A stretch of DNA of 64,000 nt from Mesodorylaimus sp. YZB2_4 (lineage: Eukaryota; Nematoda; Enoplea; Dorylaimida; Dorylaimidae), in NCBI GenBank assembly GCA_030248295.1, contig JASANH010000712.1:1-64000 (forward strand), in the 5' to 3' direction. A model generated the notes under the pieces. It did not search any database. It saw only the letters and a program-made list of their open reading frames with translations, and was not told where the DNA came from. How positions within the stretch are numbered: position 1 is the stretch's first letter; each line of letters opens with the position of its first letter. The translations under genes and the position numbers were made by a program. Of the stretch, positions 1-10,121 are shown piece by piece.

Positions 1-1028
1 ATCAGNATAAATCGATGAAATGGCTCGGTGACCTGTACAAGCTTCTTGGAAACTCGGTAAGTTTTTCACCTTCTTCTCTCGTCAACTTAAACTTTTTAAA
101 TTCCACCTCTCGTTCCAGGCCTATGGAAAGACGATTACGAATTTACGTGCCCATCATGATGTCATATTTTGCGATCGACAGAAAGCGATGGAGATGCACA
201 ATAGCCCTTATCATGCTCGAACTGTTGTGGTGTCACCCAAAAAAAGCTACGAGGTGCACAGTCGGAAAGAAAAGATACGATTCGGCCTGCCATTAACTAT
301 CGGGCTCTTTGTGTATCAATTGGCCAAGCTAAAAGTGATATTTTTAAGATTTTTAAAATTTTTTCATTTAGAGATTGAATCTTTTAGGTGCTGTCCTTCG
401 TCTATGACGTTCTACTCGAATACTGTGATCGGAGTAAAATGGATACTGTTAGAAAGTGACACCGACTCTGTAAGTTTCTGGTTTTCAATTGTTTTATTTG
501 CGATGTTGAAAACTCTTTCATTTCAGATATACTTGGCGCTCAGTACCGACACCCTCGAAGAGACTGTGCTTCCTGACAAGCGCGAGGCGTTTGAGGCAAT
601 CAAGTCCAAATGGTTTGTGGACGATAACGACCCTATGACTCTACGTGAGCCAGGGCTGTTCAAGGTTCGCATTTCGCTTTACAATGCGGTCAATTCAGCT
701 AATCATGTTTAAATTTCAGGTTGAAAAGTCGAGGGACAACTTTATCGGCCTCAGTCCAAAATGCTATATTCTGACGGGAGCCGAAGGTGTCAAAATGTCG
801 CACAAGGGGGTGCAACCGAGCCACAATACCGACGCCCTGACGTATGAGAATTATAAAAAGATACTGTTTGGGGATGAGGGAAAGATATCCGCCATGCATA
901 ATTTTGGCATAAGAATGGGACCTGGAGGGCGTATAGTCTCCTACCTGCAGGAGAAATCTGGTCTTGGTGTGCTTAATATAAAGCGTGTATTCAAGCCTGA
1001 TGGTAGCTCTACGCCATTGCTTCTGTGA
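1..1028 (+). pseudogene. Polinton/adintovirus-type DNA polymerase B, C-terminal part
   Basis: This is the C-terminal part of a family B DNA polymerase of the protein-primed kind that copies Polinton/adintovirus DNA. Five exons can be read: 1-56, 119-334, 388-469, 527-664 and 720-1028, separated by GT/AG introns of 53-62 nt. The Asn-Ser and Tyr-Gly-Lys parts of polymerase motif B lie on the two sides of the first intron. Motif C reads DTDS at 458-469, and the conserved REPGLFK block is at 644-664. The stop is at 1026-1028. Exon 3 contains a one-base frameshift, because the frame of its first half reaches a stop instead of DTDS. The 5' part lies beyond the left edge, where one base (position 6) is also undetermined. 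Family assignment is confident; activity is unlikely in this copy. Confidence 0.85.
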
Positions 1029-1241
1029 CATGTCATTGTCTATATGTATATATATATATATTTTTAATATAGACCGCCAATGCTTGTGTTGTGTGTGTGT
1101 GTGCAACCTGTCATTGCTCGTGTCTTCCATTTCTTGTATGGTACAGTATGTGTGGAACCTGAACTAAAACCAATTGAGTCATTTGTTTTTCCACTATCTT
1201 CAACGAATCATTTCGAAATTCAACAAGTGCACGGACATAAT

Positions 1242-1853
1242 TCAAAAATCGAGCTTCTTTACCACAGTGTCCGGACACTTGTCAACGCCAGCAGGCTCTT
1301 CACCCAGCCCAACAACCCACTCCCCGTCGCCACTGCCCCTCCGTAAAATTAGCTCGGTTTCATCCAATTCTTCTTCATTCACAAATTGTTGGAAATTTGC
1401 GTTGGCGATTCCGAATATCGGCGTCGACTGAAAACGAGCACCACGACGACGGTGACCCGCCCGATGACGGTGACGACGACGAATCAAGAGCCAGGTCAGC
1501 GCGACCAAAATCAAAACCAAAATAACCCCAATGGACACGCCGATGATAATTTTTTTATAAGATTCTTCTTTGCAATTGATTAAACGTGACCAAAAACATT
1601 TACAAACTGAATTTTCCTCGAAAATAATCTGTTCCAAGTTCGGAAATAATTCGTCTAAAGTGATCGGGCAATCGATCGAACTCACTTCGTCGAAAATCAA
1701 AATTACCGCGAACGGGCGACAAATCAAATTAAATAAATCGACGGTTTCGACTTGGCCAGAGCACTCGATTTTGGACGATCCCTCGCAAATACATTTGGCC
1801 GATGCGGTCGTGACCAAGAAAAACCAAAAGAAAATTTTCAAATTGTTTGCCAT
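1242..1853 (-). CDS. Type I membrane protein with Cys-rich ectodomain
   Basis: An unrecognised protein of about 203 residues, starting at the ATG at 1853-1851 because a clear signal peptide follows (hydrophobic residues 4-19). The ectodomain, residues about 20-98, carries regularly placed cysteines beginning CICEG and ends near a C-x-C pair and another Cys. Residues about 102-123 form one strongly hydrophobic membrane segment, followed by an Arg/His-rich cytoplasmic stop-transfer stretch and an acidic tail. The ectodomain resembles the plus-strand protein at 2385-2984 in Cys spacing and in several Leu/Ile positions, so the two are probably paralogues. A leucine-rich-repeat-like phrase (LDELFPNLEQIIF) occurs. 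Its position next to the polymerase suggests an accessory surface protein of the Polinton-like element; that role is inference. Confidence 0.55.
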   Translation of the reverse strand: MANNLKIFFWFFLVTTASAKCICEGSSKIECSGQVETVDLFNLICRPFAVILIFDEVSSIDCPITLDELFPNLEQIIFEENSVCKCFWSRLINCKEESYKKIIIGVSIGVILVLILVALTWLLIRRRHRHRAGHRRRGARFQSTPIFGIANANFQQFVNEEELDETELILRRGSGDGEWVVGLGEEPAGVDKCPDTVVKKLDF

Positions 1854-2384
1854 TGTTTCTGGACTTTCTCGAGTCATCGACTGAACGCTTTTCAAATTTA
1901 AAAATTCTGATACAGGGAAAAAAATTTTTTCTTCTGAAAAATGGAAATGAAATAGCCTAGCCACGAAGTGTCCATTCTTAGTGCATAGGCCCTGCGAATT
2001 TATTTCATTTTCCATTCTAATGAGATACATGCCCTGATGCTATAGACTGCTTACATGTCTAGCGCCAGATTCAAAAAAGAGGGTAGCGCTTCCAGTATTG
2101 ACAGTGCTGTAAAGTACAACACTTTTGCATGCTGTGGCACTTGCATGCTTGTAGACATTATGATGGGAGGCGGTAAAATATTTACAGTAAGAAAGCTTAC
2201 AGTGCTGTACAGTGCTTACGGCTTTTTAAACTGCTATAAAGCAGCCTGGGCGCGGAAAGTTCGTTTAATCTGATAAGGCTATACCGTGCGCCGCCATTGA
2301 AAAATGACTGTATGCATATACTGAACACAGGCACATACACGCATACGCTTACTCGTATCGATTTCACTAAAAATTAAAGCGAGA

Positions 2385-2984
2385 ATGTATTTTGTCTTTA
2401 TTATGGTATTTTTCCTGAGACTTTTTTGCTCTTCTGAATCGGTTTGCTTCTGCGATGGGACCAAAATCATTTGCGGTAGCGTTATTACAGAAAACGATTT
2501 GTTTTTCCTTCAATGTCGCGGTTTCGCTACCGAATTAATTTTTAAAAAGGACTCGATATTGTCACCATGCGACGGAACGTTGAATCCAAAAGCCCTTATG
2601 CCGTATTTGATCAATGTCGAAATTTATGATAAAAAATTATTTTTTTGCCTTGCTGATAAATTTTCACACTGCGAAGAGGGAATGGTTACTTCACCGAGAG
2701 CAATTACATCAATGCAGCGTGAATCGAGCCCTCTTATTGGCACCACTGCCGTGCCTATTATCTTGAACAATGATAGAGCCCTGGCCACAGTAATTATTTT
2801 CATGGAAATGGGGAAGATGGCGATCAGTGATGCGATGGTCACAACGTTTTACGAGACACGCTCATATAAGGTAGCCTCAACTGATTATGTCTTGGAAATA
2901 TTGCACGCTGGAATTAATCTGGAAATAATCCCAGCTAAAACTACATTTAACGAAACGATATTCATTGGTCGCACTGCCGGTTAG
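2385..2984 (+). CDS. Secreted Cys-rich protein, paralogue of the 1242-1853 protein
   Basis: A 199-residue reading frame with an N-terminal hydrophobic signal sequence (residues 1-18) followed by a Cys-rich segment starting VCFCDGTKIIC. The order of Cys, Leu and CR-F-A residues follows that of the divergently placed membrane protein on the other strand: C-x-C-x-G, KI-x-C, L-x2-L-x-CR-x-FA, LIF, then two C-terminal cysteines and CEE/CKE. After residue about 100 the sequence is Thr/Ile-rich and no second membrane span is obvious. Function is unknown. It may be an accessory exported protein of the Polinton-like element. The reading frame is uninterrupted, unlike most neighbours. Confidence 0.5.
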   Translation: MYFVFIMVFFLRLFCSSESVCFCDGTKIICGSVITENDLFFLQCRGFATELIFKKDSILSPCDGTLNPKALMPYLINVEIYDKKLFFCLADKFSHCEEGMVTSPRAITSMQRESSPLIGTTAVPIILNNDRALATVIIFMEMGKMAISDAMVTTFYETRSYKVASTDYVLEILHAGINLEIIPAKTTFNETIFIGRTAG

Positions 2985-3068
2985 TTGTTGTCCAATTTCA
3001 GCTCTGCAAGTGTGCAGGAGACAAGCTTTGAGGACACTCGACCAGTTGCAAATTAAACGGTACTTATT

Positions 3069-3334
3069 TTGAATCAAACGGGAATCGTTGAATTATTTTT
3101 CAAAAATCTTCCTTTTTTCACTTTACCACCCCGCAAAATCCATTTTATTGGTGTCGAAGCGAACATTGAGTGCACTCACGAGCACGTGACAAATCGCCTC
3201 GAATGGTCTTCTAATGCAGCAGAAGCGCCACTGGTACATGTTATATTCAAAGTATCGGGGTAAGAACTTAAAAAATTGTTTATAGTCACGTTTCATATGT
3301 AGTTTTCTTTGCAGCCCCGACATGCATTTTTAAG
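3069..3334 (+). CDS. Small hypothetical exon pair
   Basis: A short plus-strand frame (about 63 residues) ends at a good 5' splice site at 3260 and is followed by a plausible intron to 3314 ending TTTGCAG. Continuing after the acceptor adds a few codons and then a stop. No family is recognised. The intron length (55 nt) matches the other introns of this element, which is the main reason to list it. Confidence 0.25.
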
Positions 3335-3522
3335 TGCAATGGAACGACAACAACAACGTTGACATGTAATAGGGTACATTATGTCTGCATGTGTAATGGC
3401 GGATTTTACCAAAAAGTGACAGCGTTCAGTTTTGTATCATTTTATTTCTCGACATTCAGGTGGTTTTATTTAGGCTTCAACGTGTGAGCTGACAAACAAA
3501 CGCATCATTGCAATGCTCATGA

Positions 3523-4221
3523 TTATGTTTTACTTTTGAACGTAAGCCAATTCATGGCAGCGGTGTTCCCTCTCACCTGCACTTCATCACGATACACACT
3601 TTGCGGCACATTGGCATTGCGTAAAATTTCAATAAAATTTAAAGTGTCATTAGGACGCCTTTTACGAAAATGAGACGGTGCAATAACATACTTTAGCAAA
3701 TCGACAATGTGGCTACCGACACTAGAATCTGACTACACAATTTGCCCATGCTCAGTGAGTGTTGGTTTCAGGGTTTTCAAAATGACCCTAGCACGATTGA
3801 CGTAAGCCTTGGGTAGAAGATCTAAATACGCATCATAATTCTGATCACCTTCCACCTCTTCGCTTGCAATCTGGACTAAGCCATTGTCAGTTTGTGGCTC
3901 CGGCTGGAATGTGAAAATTTTGAATTGAAAAAATTTTGAATTTGAAAATTTGAAACCACGTTTTTCAATAAGGCGAGTTTTCCGTTTCCAGCAAATCTTT
4001 TCGTTGGCCATGAAAGCAATATCTTTTTTTAACTTGGCCAAATGTCGATTTTGTTGAGGCGTAATATCAATGTCGGAATTCTTGACCAGGTTCAGAGCAA
4101 ATTCGGCAATGTCTGTGATGAGTGTAGGACTGGCGTCGGTCAATTGCCTTTTGGCAGCAGACGGGAGTGACAGAGAGAGTAGTTGCAACTCACGTTTAAC
4201 TTTGCCGACAGACTTGGACAT
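3523..4221 (-). pseudogene. Polinton core/minor virion-like protein (split by one TAG)
   Basis: A protein of the small basic class found in most Polintons and adintoviruses. The N-terminal region (residues about 30-85) has the family pattern of helical residues followed by a Lys/Arg-rich block, including KLKKDIAFMANEK and KRKTRLIEKRG. A 53-nt intron (3956-3904) then leads to a second domain with the family phrase LPKAYVNRARVIL. The frame meets TAG at 3733-3735 but stays open and family-like to a TAA at 3523-3525, including GSHIVDLLKYV. The TAG is therefore a break (or a readthrough site) rather than the natural end. It is the last gene of the minus-strand capsid cluster, downstream of the ATPase. 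Confidence 0.65.
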
Positions 4222-4299
4222 TTTTAACAGGCGAATGCACTGTCACAATGTTTTTATTTACACTTTACAGTCTTCATGTGATAATTTTCAACATCTTCT

Positions 4300-4935
4300 T
4301 CACACTGGTAGGAAAACATGCGTGGGATATTCGGATGGAAGAATGTTTGTCATCATTTTGAGTTTTGGGTCAGTTTTCGCTGGGTGCATATTGATGAATA
4401 AATATGAAAATCGTTTGCTGGCTGTTGCTTTCTCGTAAGCATCAAGCAGGAAACCATTTTTTCGACGGAATGCTTGTTGGGCAAATGTTTCCACTGTTCC
4501 TTTCATTCTCGGACCACGCATGAGTGTCAAATATTGGCAGTTTCAAGCAATAGTTCGCATTTCATCTCGATTATCGAACAAAGTTTGAATAATGTAAATA
4601 AGTGTGAATGGAGTATGATGCGAATCCACAGTAAACATACGCACCAGCTGTTTGTAGGTGTCCTTGGTTAGCGATGCTTGTAAATCATCCAGCACTATGC
4701 AAGAACCAGGAATTAAATTGGCCACGTCAGGAAAACCTTCTTTGAATTCCACTTTCGGCATCTCAGAAAAAATACCTTTGTACACTCCATAGTACCATTT
4801 AATCTTTGTAAACGGCTTGGAAAATAATTCATCACTCTCTTCAAGAAGCTTCTTTACGGATCTAGTTTTCCCAGCGCCTGTACCACCAGCGACAATAAAC
4901 GTGGACGGGTGCTGCAGTTCAAACGCCATAACCAC
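4300..4935 (-). pseudogene. Polinton packaging ATPase (FtsK/HerA-type), one in-frame TGA
   Basis: A DNA-packaging ATPase of the A32-like class used by Polintons and related viruses to fill capsids. Walker A reads GGTGAGKT at residues about 17-24, and Walker B reads CIVLDDLQ at about 80-87. Further downstream comes the conserved IIQTLFDN segment. An in-frame TGA occurs at 4543-4545; the same frame then continues with family-typical sequence to a TGA at 4300-4302, giving about 211 codons, a normal length for the family. The gene lies between the major-capsid-like gene and the core-like gene, as expected for a morphogenesis cluster. Confidence 0.8.
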
Positions 4936-5002
4936 GAGTGGATTTTAGATTTTATCATGTACACAGTATTTATATCCGGCAAACAGCATCGATGGAATAA
5001 GA

Positions 5003-6321
5003 TCACTGAACTGACACGTTACCGTCAGAATACAACAGCAGAGTACGTTTAAATTTCAAAAGCACCAGAACCACAACAGTGTAATCACGTTCAACTGCTG
5101 TGTTGTAATCCATTCGAAGACGAAACGTAGCCAGCTCGCGAGGCGAATGCAACGAGCTGGTGCATTCATCCCACTTTTCCAAATTGTAGCCGAAAATTAT
5201 GAATCCGTTACAGTGAGCCGTCTGATCGAGAAAACTCACGCCAGCACGTTCCAAAATACAACCAGTCGATCTCAGGTAGGACATGTATAAACGCAAAATA
5301 TCACCCTTTGAAAAATCTGCCTGGTAATTCTCTCCCACAACTACACCATTTTTCTCCAATGAAATCGACTTGAGGTTGTTATGCATATAATAGAATGGGT
5401 TCTCCTTGACTGCCCAGACAATGGCTGTTTTGTCATCACAATAAACATTTGACTCGGTGACAAGCCCTGATAGATCTCCGCATCTATGCTGTACACCTTG
5501 GGTGCGAATAGAATTGACTTGACTTGGGTGTCGAAATAGTCGTATTGTGCCGGCGTACGCAAGTGTGTACGATGCAGCACTGCCATCGTGTCATCGTGAG
5601 GTCTGATTTTCTTGACGTGCAAGTAGGCCTTCTCAATGCTAATACTAAACTGCCTTTGCTTTGCTGGCGGTTTCTCTTGTGAAAACAAAATTATAAACTC
5701 TGGCCTATTCCTATGCAATTTTAAAATTATATCGGCGTTGGGCATAATATACTTTCTAATTTTGAAAAAATCCACTGGCAAAATGCCCATCAGACGACCA
5801 GTTATACCGAGCAAGAATTCTTCCATACGTTTAATGGCATTCGGATTGTTTGTACCCTTGGCAATATCAGCCGCTGTATCATACATCCATCCGGCACTTT
5901 TCAGCAATGACTGACGAGTTTCGTACGAATAATTGGATATGATCGAATTGTAGCTGATAAATGGGAGGGCACCGTTCGGAGCAACCACCAGTGTATTATT
6001 GATCAGAACTTGTGCACTCGAAAATAAACTGGCCAAAACATTATTGACCAATCCTACCTTGTCATTCATTTTTATCGTGCGATCTTCTACATTTTCTTCC
6101 ACGTAACTAATTTTCAATTCCACTTCGAGCAGAGTAGGACTTAAATCGGTCAAGTAACCTTCGACAATGGGGATATGGAAATCTATACTCGAGTTCACAT
6201 CAGAGGGAAGACAATTGATGGATTCCTGGACCCCAAATCCTTAGTCGTTTACAAGATGTCCGCGCCCGCCGAATGCAACCTGGCTGAGGAGATGCACGAA
6301 CTTGGAAGAGGAACTGAGCAT
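5003..6321 (-). pseudogene. Polinton major capsid-like protein (double jelly-roll family)
   Basis: This matches the protein family often labelled F54H12.2-like in animal genomes, which corresponds to the Polinton/adintovirus hexon-like major capsid protein. Recognisable features in order are an N-terminal segment starting at the ATG at 6321, a conserved VGLVNNVLASLFSSAQV block, an LMGILPVDFF block, an NPFYYMHN-type segment and a long C-terminal jelly-roll-like region ending at 5003. The copy is broken by TAA at 6241-6243 near the N-terminus and by a frameshift near 5430. The upstream basic-protein gene is in the same frame and stops 60 nt before this start. Family assignment rests on remembered pattern, not on a search. 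Confidence 0.72.
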
Positions 6322-6381
6322 GGTATAATGTCTAAACGCGTTTCGGCCAGTGCTTTTTCCACATACTTGCCCTCGAATGGA

Positions 6382-6702
6382 TTAATATCTGCCACGCTTA
6401 CTGGCAGTTCGAGTTGATCCTCTTTTTCTGCCATTCTTTCTTGGCGCTGGCTTCTTTTCAGCCACACGTCCAGGCTTCGAGACTACTTTTCCTTTCTTGG
6501 CTGGTGCCTTGGTATTCTTCTTTTTCTTCTTTTGAGCAGTGGGTGTCGTAGTCGTGGTGGCTCGCTTTTTCCTCACTGACACTTTTCCACCCAAATATTT
6601 CATGGGAATTAAATGAAGTCTTTCCACCGGGTTGTGGGACTGCGAACTTATATGCAGGGAACCGAGTTTACTTTCCATGAAGCTAACATGACAACCAAGC
6701 AA
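6382..6702 (-). CDS. Lys/Arg-rich basic protein of the capsid cluster
   Basis: About 106 residues, strongly basic in the C-terminal two thirds: Thr repeats, then Lys runs, then an Arg/Lys/Gly tail. There are two possible starts, at 6702 and at the internal Met nine codons later. It lies between the penton-like and capsid-like genes. Its composition suggests a DNA-condensing or core role as in other double-stranded DNA viruses, but I do not see a named domain. It shares the reading frame with the downstream capsid-like gene and ends 60 nt before that gene's ATG. Confidence 0.45.
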   Translation of the reverse strand: MLGCHVSFMESKLGSLHISSQSHNPVERLHLIPMKYLGGKVSVRKKRATTTTTPTAQKKKKKNTKAPAKKGKVVSKPGRVAEKKPAPRKNGRKRGSTRTASKRGRY

Positions 6703-6731
6703 TGAGAATGCCGGATGAAAAGTGCGAGATT

Positions 6732-7133
6732 TTATACACGTTTAAAAGTCAGTGCAAGGATGAAATCACTCGTCAACTGCTGCACCACTTTACCGTCATC
6801 ATCAGTAATCGATACCGTAATAGACTCGATATTATCCTTGCATACATTGAAGAAAACGGGTGTGGGGGCCCATAAATTTGAATTGGGCGAGAAACCAATA
6901 ATGGGTAGCTTGCGATTATCATAGGGGGATGAGGAAACAATATCGCAAATTATGTGATACGGGGGTATGTCACTCGGGATCGGGGAAAACAGGTGACAGG
7001 CTGAAATGGCCACCTTGAAATTCAACATGTCAGACAGCGGAGTTACTAAAATATTCGTAAAATGACTCAGTACATTATCTGGAAAATATTCCTTACTCCC
7101 TCTACTACAAAGATGCAAGTTAAACGGATTCAT
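6732..7133 (-). CDS. Polinton penton/minor capsid-like protein
   Basis: An uninterrupted 133-codon frame with the pattern of the Polinton minor capsid (penton-like, single jelly-roll) family. An N-terminal beta-rich stretch includes KEYFPDNVLSHFTN and is followed by a region on the expected Val/Ala/Cys pattern. Near the C-terminus, SITVSITDDDGKVV is followed by a hydrophobic strand. The ATG at 7133-7131 overlaps the integrase stop (TGA at 7132-7130) as ATGA. It is shorter than many family members, so an internal part may be missing. It is one of the few intact reading frames in this element. Confidence 0.6.
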   Translation of the reverse strand: MNPFNLHLCSRGSKEYFPDNVLSHFTNILVTPLSDMLNFKVAISACHLFSPIPSDIPPYHIICDIVSSSPYDNRKLPIIGFSPNSNLWAPTPVFFNVCKDNIESITVSITDDDGKVVQQLTSDFILALTFKRV

Positions 7134-8396
7134 GCCGTGAAATCTTCTTCAAATATCCAGGCGTCGTCTTCGGGACCGTATCCTTGGAATCGAACCAAAT
7201 ATTGCTTTTTCCCGTCTTTGCCTTTACGTTGGCGAATAACTTTTTCAATTCCATACTCTGTCGGCGCTGGCACCTTTTGCAATTCTGGTTCGTAAAAAGC
7301 CCCTGAAAAGAGACTTGTGTTTTAAAGATGAGATTATTAGCCACTCAAATCACCTTTGAGCAGGCGTCCTCTGTGATCCTTGACGCGGTACTGTATTTGG
7401 TCTCGATAGGCTAGAACACTATGGATCTGATAAACTTGAAAACTCCACTGCACATCGTAACCCTTATGACCAACGACGGGTCTCTGCATCGATATTCTGA
7501 CATAGTCATCGACTGCATATTTCGGTTCGTGTGGGACAGTGTCAGTCATTGGGTACATCCTTTCTCGAATGACGTCGGCATCGGCGTCAGTGACGTCGGC
7601 TGGTGCCATCCCAATCGTTCTATGATAGGACCGGTTGTATGACTCAACCAAAGGTTGCAACACATCAATGTATCGTTTGGTCTTTCGATCCAGTAGATAG
7701 CGCATCAGCATTGACTTGAATGTTCTTTGAACCTATGACAACGCGTTTTCTGAACAAGTTGAAACATGCTTCACACTCTTACCCTCTCTACTGTAGATGC
7801 CTTCTTTTCTGAATAAGTAGAATAGTGACGAAGAATACCCAAAGTTTTATAGAGCTTTTTCATTCTTGAATTGTAAAATTCAGTCTGAAAATGTCCATAT
7901 GCACGTAAAGTTTTTGAAAAGTTTAGTAAACTCACTCCCTTGTCCGTATGAAGATGCAACGGTCGACTCTTTGGGTCGCTGTACACTTTCACAAATGCAT
8001 CATGCATCGTATCACTACCTAAAATAAAGGAAATTTAAATTGGCAGAAACAATTTGGAGTTTAAACCTCACTTTTATTTTTGAGCGGGATTACTGTAAGT
8101 ACTTTTAAAAATAAATCAATAATGAAAAGTAAAAACTTGTATCCATCGTTATCATCTTTATAAATTGACAAGTCGGAAAGATCAGCTTCATGAATTTCAT
8201 TGACTTTGTGAACATAAATTCGGTTGGTTGGAAATTTCAAACGGGGTGGTTTAGTCAGTTGATACGACTCTTGAGTCGTGAGGAAATCAGCCGCACGTTT
8301 ACGAGTTTAGCCTGACACAGCACGTGCAAGTTTGGCTTGGCCACCAAATGCACCTTTTGAATCTGGTGTTTTATACACATTCTCCAACTCTTCCAT
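7130..8396 (-). pseudogene. Polinton integrase (rve DDE core plus chromodomain), five exons
   Basis: A retroviral-type integrase that would insert the element's DNA. Five exons are visible on the minus strand: 8396-8072, 8018-7936, 7884-7783, 7732-7354 and 7302-7130, with four introns of 50-53 nt. Exon 1 holds the N-terminal helical region and the first catalytic Asp in EADLSDLS. Exon 2 ends with the second Asp (HTDKG). Exon 3 ends with the catalytic Glu in ASTVER. Exon 4 carries the SYNRSYHRTIGMAP block, and exon 5 encodes a C-terminal chromodomain (EKVIRQRKGKDGKKQYLVRF, then a GYGPEDDAW phrase). A TAA lies in exon 1 after an AVSG phrase (near 8306). The chromodomain is read in a frame different from the longest open frame there, supported by the splice sites. 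Confidence 0.85.
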
Positions 8397-8402
8397 TTTA
8401 TT

Positions 8403-9159
8403 CTAAAAAGCAGAAATCGAAGAAACATTCATAAGCATATACAGAACCATGTCATCACGCGTAACCTCCTTCTCGTGACCGAGCTTAGTGGCAGAACCTT
8501 CGAAAAAATCTAAAACACTTTTAGTACAGTTCACGCACCCTCCTTTCGCGCAGCAACATAGGCATAAGTGAGAATACAACATGTCACAATACACCTTCGC
8601 TAGAATTGAATTTCTACGCGTCTCACTATTCTGCATCACAGGAACATCCCCCGTTTTATTGATTCCCCCCGCGACGGAGGCTGGAGTGATGGAGGATATA
8701 GAACTTGATTTGTATTGTCGATGTGAGACACTGGGAAAATTTTTGTACCAGCCACATCGATTCCATTTTCTCCTCCAGCAACGACCATTGTGGGAGGCTG
8801 CTTCATCTCTGGAGTGATCGTTGGATGCGTAGCCTCTTCCTGCTTGGCGGGCCATTCTCCTGGTAAGATACCCAGAACGTACATCTTGAGTTCTTTATCA
8901 ATGTAAAGTGGGTGAAACTGGGCCTGATTCTTCAGCGACTGGCAAACGTGACGTGGTTCAACAACTTCACCACATCCGGAACATGTTCGGTGTGTTTTGA
9001 TAACGTTATGTCTAAAAAAGAGCGGACAGTGTCAAGTACTGTAATATACATTCGACTTGCCAGACCATACCGAGAGCGATTTAAGTAACTTGAAATTTCC
9101 GAACAAATAGAACAGTACCAAGCATTTGGATCGGCGGCAGTGAGACGACGGGACGACAT
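8403..9159 (-). CDS. Zinc-ribbon-like protein upstream of the integrase
   Basis: The start is at ATG 9159-9157. An N-terminal CSIC pair precedes an intron (donor in the GGTATGG context near 9082, acceptor TTTTTTAG near 9009). The second exon carries another zinc pair, CSGCG, followed by a His and Cys (RHVC). The open frame then runs to about 8636 and is rich in Pro, Thr and Glu. An overlapping frame from 8855 to 8403 carries a further Cys cluster (CLCCCAKGGCVNC) and may be the real 3' end after a frameshift. Function is unknown. The position as first gene of the minus-strand cluster and two CxxC pairs suggest a small zinc-binding regulator or virion protein. Confidence 0.4.
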
Positions 9160-9402
9160 TTTCGAACATTGACGAACTAAGATCAGTCAGTCGCTTAAAT
9201 ACTTGAGGAAGTCTCGTCTTTGACAGCTGATTGAATTCCAGTCATAAGACACCGTGACTGTCTAGACACGCCATCATGACACATGTTACAGTACGTTGCC
9301 TGAATCATGTTTGGACTTGCCTACTGTATAGAAACACGTCACTATGACTCATTTTTTCGTGATGCCTACGAAAACGTGTTTGGACATCCGATTTTAAATT
9401 TG

Positions 9403-9410
9403 CTATAAAA
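9403..9410 (+). promoter_or_regulatory. TATA-like box before the dsRNA-binding gene
   Basis: CTATAAAA lies immediately before the first in-frame ATG at 9413. If transcription starts about 30 bp downstream, that ATG is not in the mRNA and the in-frame ATG at 9470 would be used. The dsRNA-binding domain starts just after 9470, which fits. Confidence 0.4.
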
Positions 9411-9412
9411 AG

Positions 9413-9715
9413 ATGCAACAGCGAACTGTAAATCAGAAGTTTGAGCCAACAAAACGTCTTTGGTCAGAAATGAATGCTACTACTTTTTTGCGTGAGTTTG
9501 CAGCGTACATGGGCATCGTGCCACCAAACTGGGTCGACTTTGCTCAGGCTGCATGTGGTGGCTGGGTGGTACAGGCAAACATCAGCCCGTACTCGGAAAT
9601 GGGTCTTGCCCACTCTAAGAAACATGCTAAACATTTAGCATTCCACCATCTCATTTTGCACTTGCAAACGCTGCCATTGCAAGTGTTATTGACAACTTTT
9701 CCCCGCTATGACTAA
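9413..9715 (+). CDS. Double-stranded-RNA-binding-domain protein
   Basis: A 100-codon frame. From about residue 24 to 86 it follows the dsRNA-binding motif: an N-terminal helix (FLREFAAYMG), PP followed by Trp where Tyr is usual, a strand pair with a CGGWVVQ phrase, and the diagnostic C-terminal helix SKKHAKHLAFHHLILHL, whose Lys residues normally contact the RNA phosphates. The likely start is the ATG at 9470 because a TATA-like box sits at 9403. Stand-alone dsRNA-binding proteins are used by several viruses against RNA silencing or innate sensing; whether that applies here is inference. Transcribed opposite to the integrase and capsid genes. Confidence 0.62.
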   Translation: MQQRTVNQKFEPTKRLWSEMNATTFLREFAAYMGIVPPNWVDFAQAACGGWVVQANISPYSEMGLAHSKKHAKHLAFHHLILHLQTLPLQVLLTTFPRYD

Positions 9716-10121
9716 ACGGTAAGGACTGAACTGATATTGAACGGATAAACAGCTCGAGTGCACATGTACAGTATAGATCATGCTGCAGCAAAAGCCCCTT
9801 TTGATTAGAATATTTTATACTTTTTCAGCAATTGTCGGAAACATTGGCGGTGGGTGGAAAAAACATTGCTGAAAGGGATCTGGCAATGTATAAATGATTA
9901 TATATATGCCGTTAGAATGTATACCGTGTACAGTTTATAGTTTTATCATATATTATATCCTGTATACTGTGCATGAAGACATAACTATGCCTCATTATTT
10001 TTCGCGATGCCGACGGAAACGTGTTTGGTCATGTCCCTAAACTGACGCCAGAGTTGTTCCTGGAAGAAGGTTCCTGGAGTTGTTCCAGTGGTTGGCTGAT
10101 CTCGGGTTGTCATTGTTAAAA

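Noticed and set aside
6256..6417. Plus-strand frame starting MSAPAEC within the capsid cluster
   Set aside because: It overlaps the start of the minus-strand capsid-like gene and the end of the basic-protein gene; no own support.
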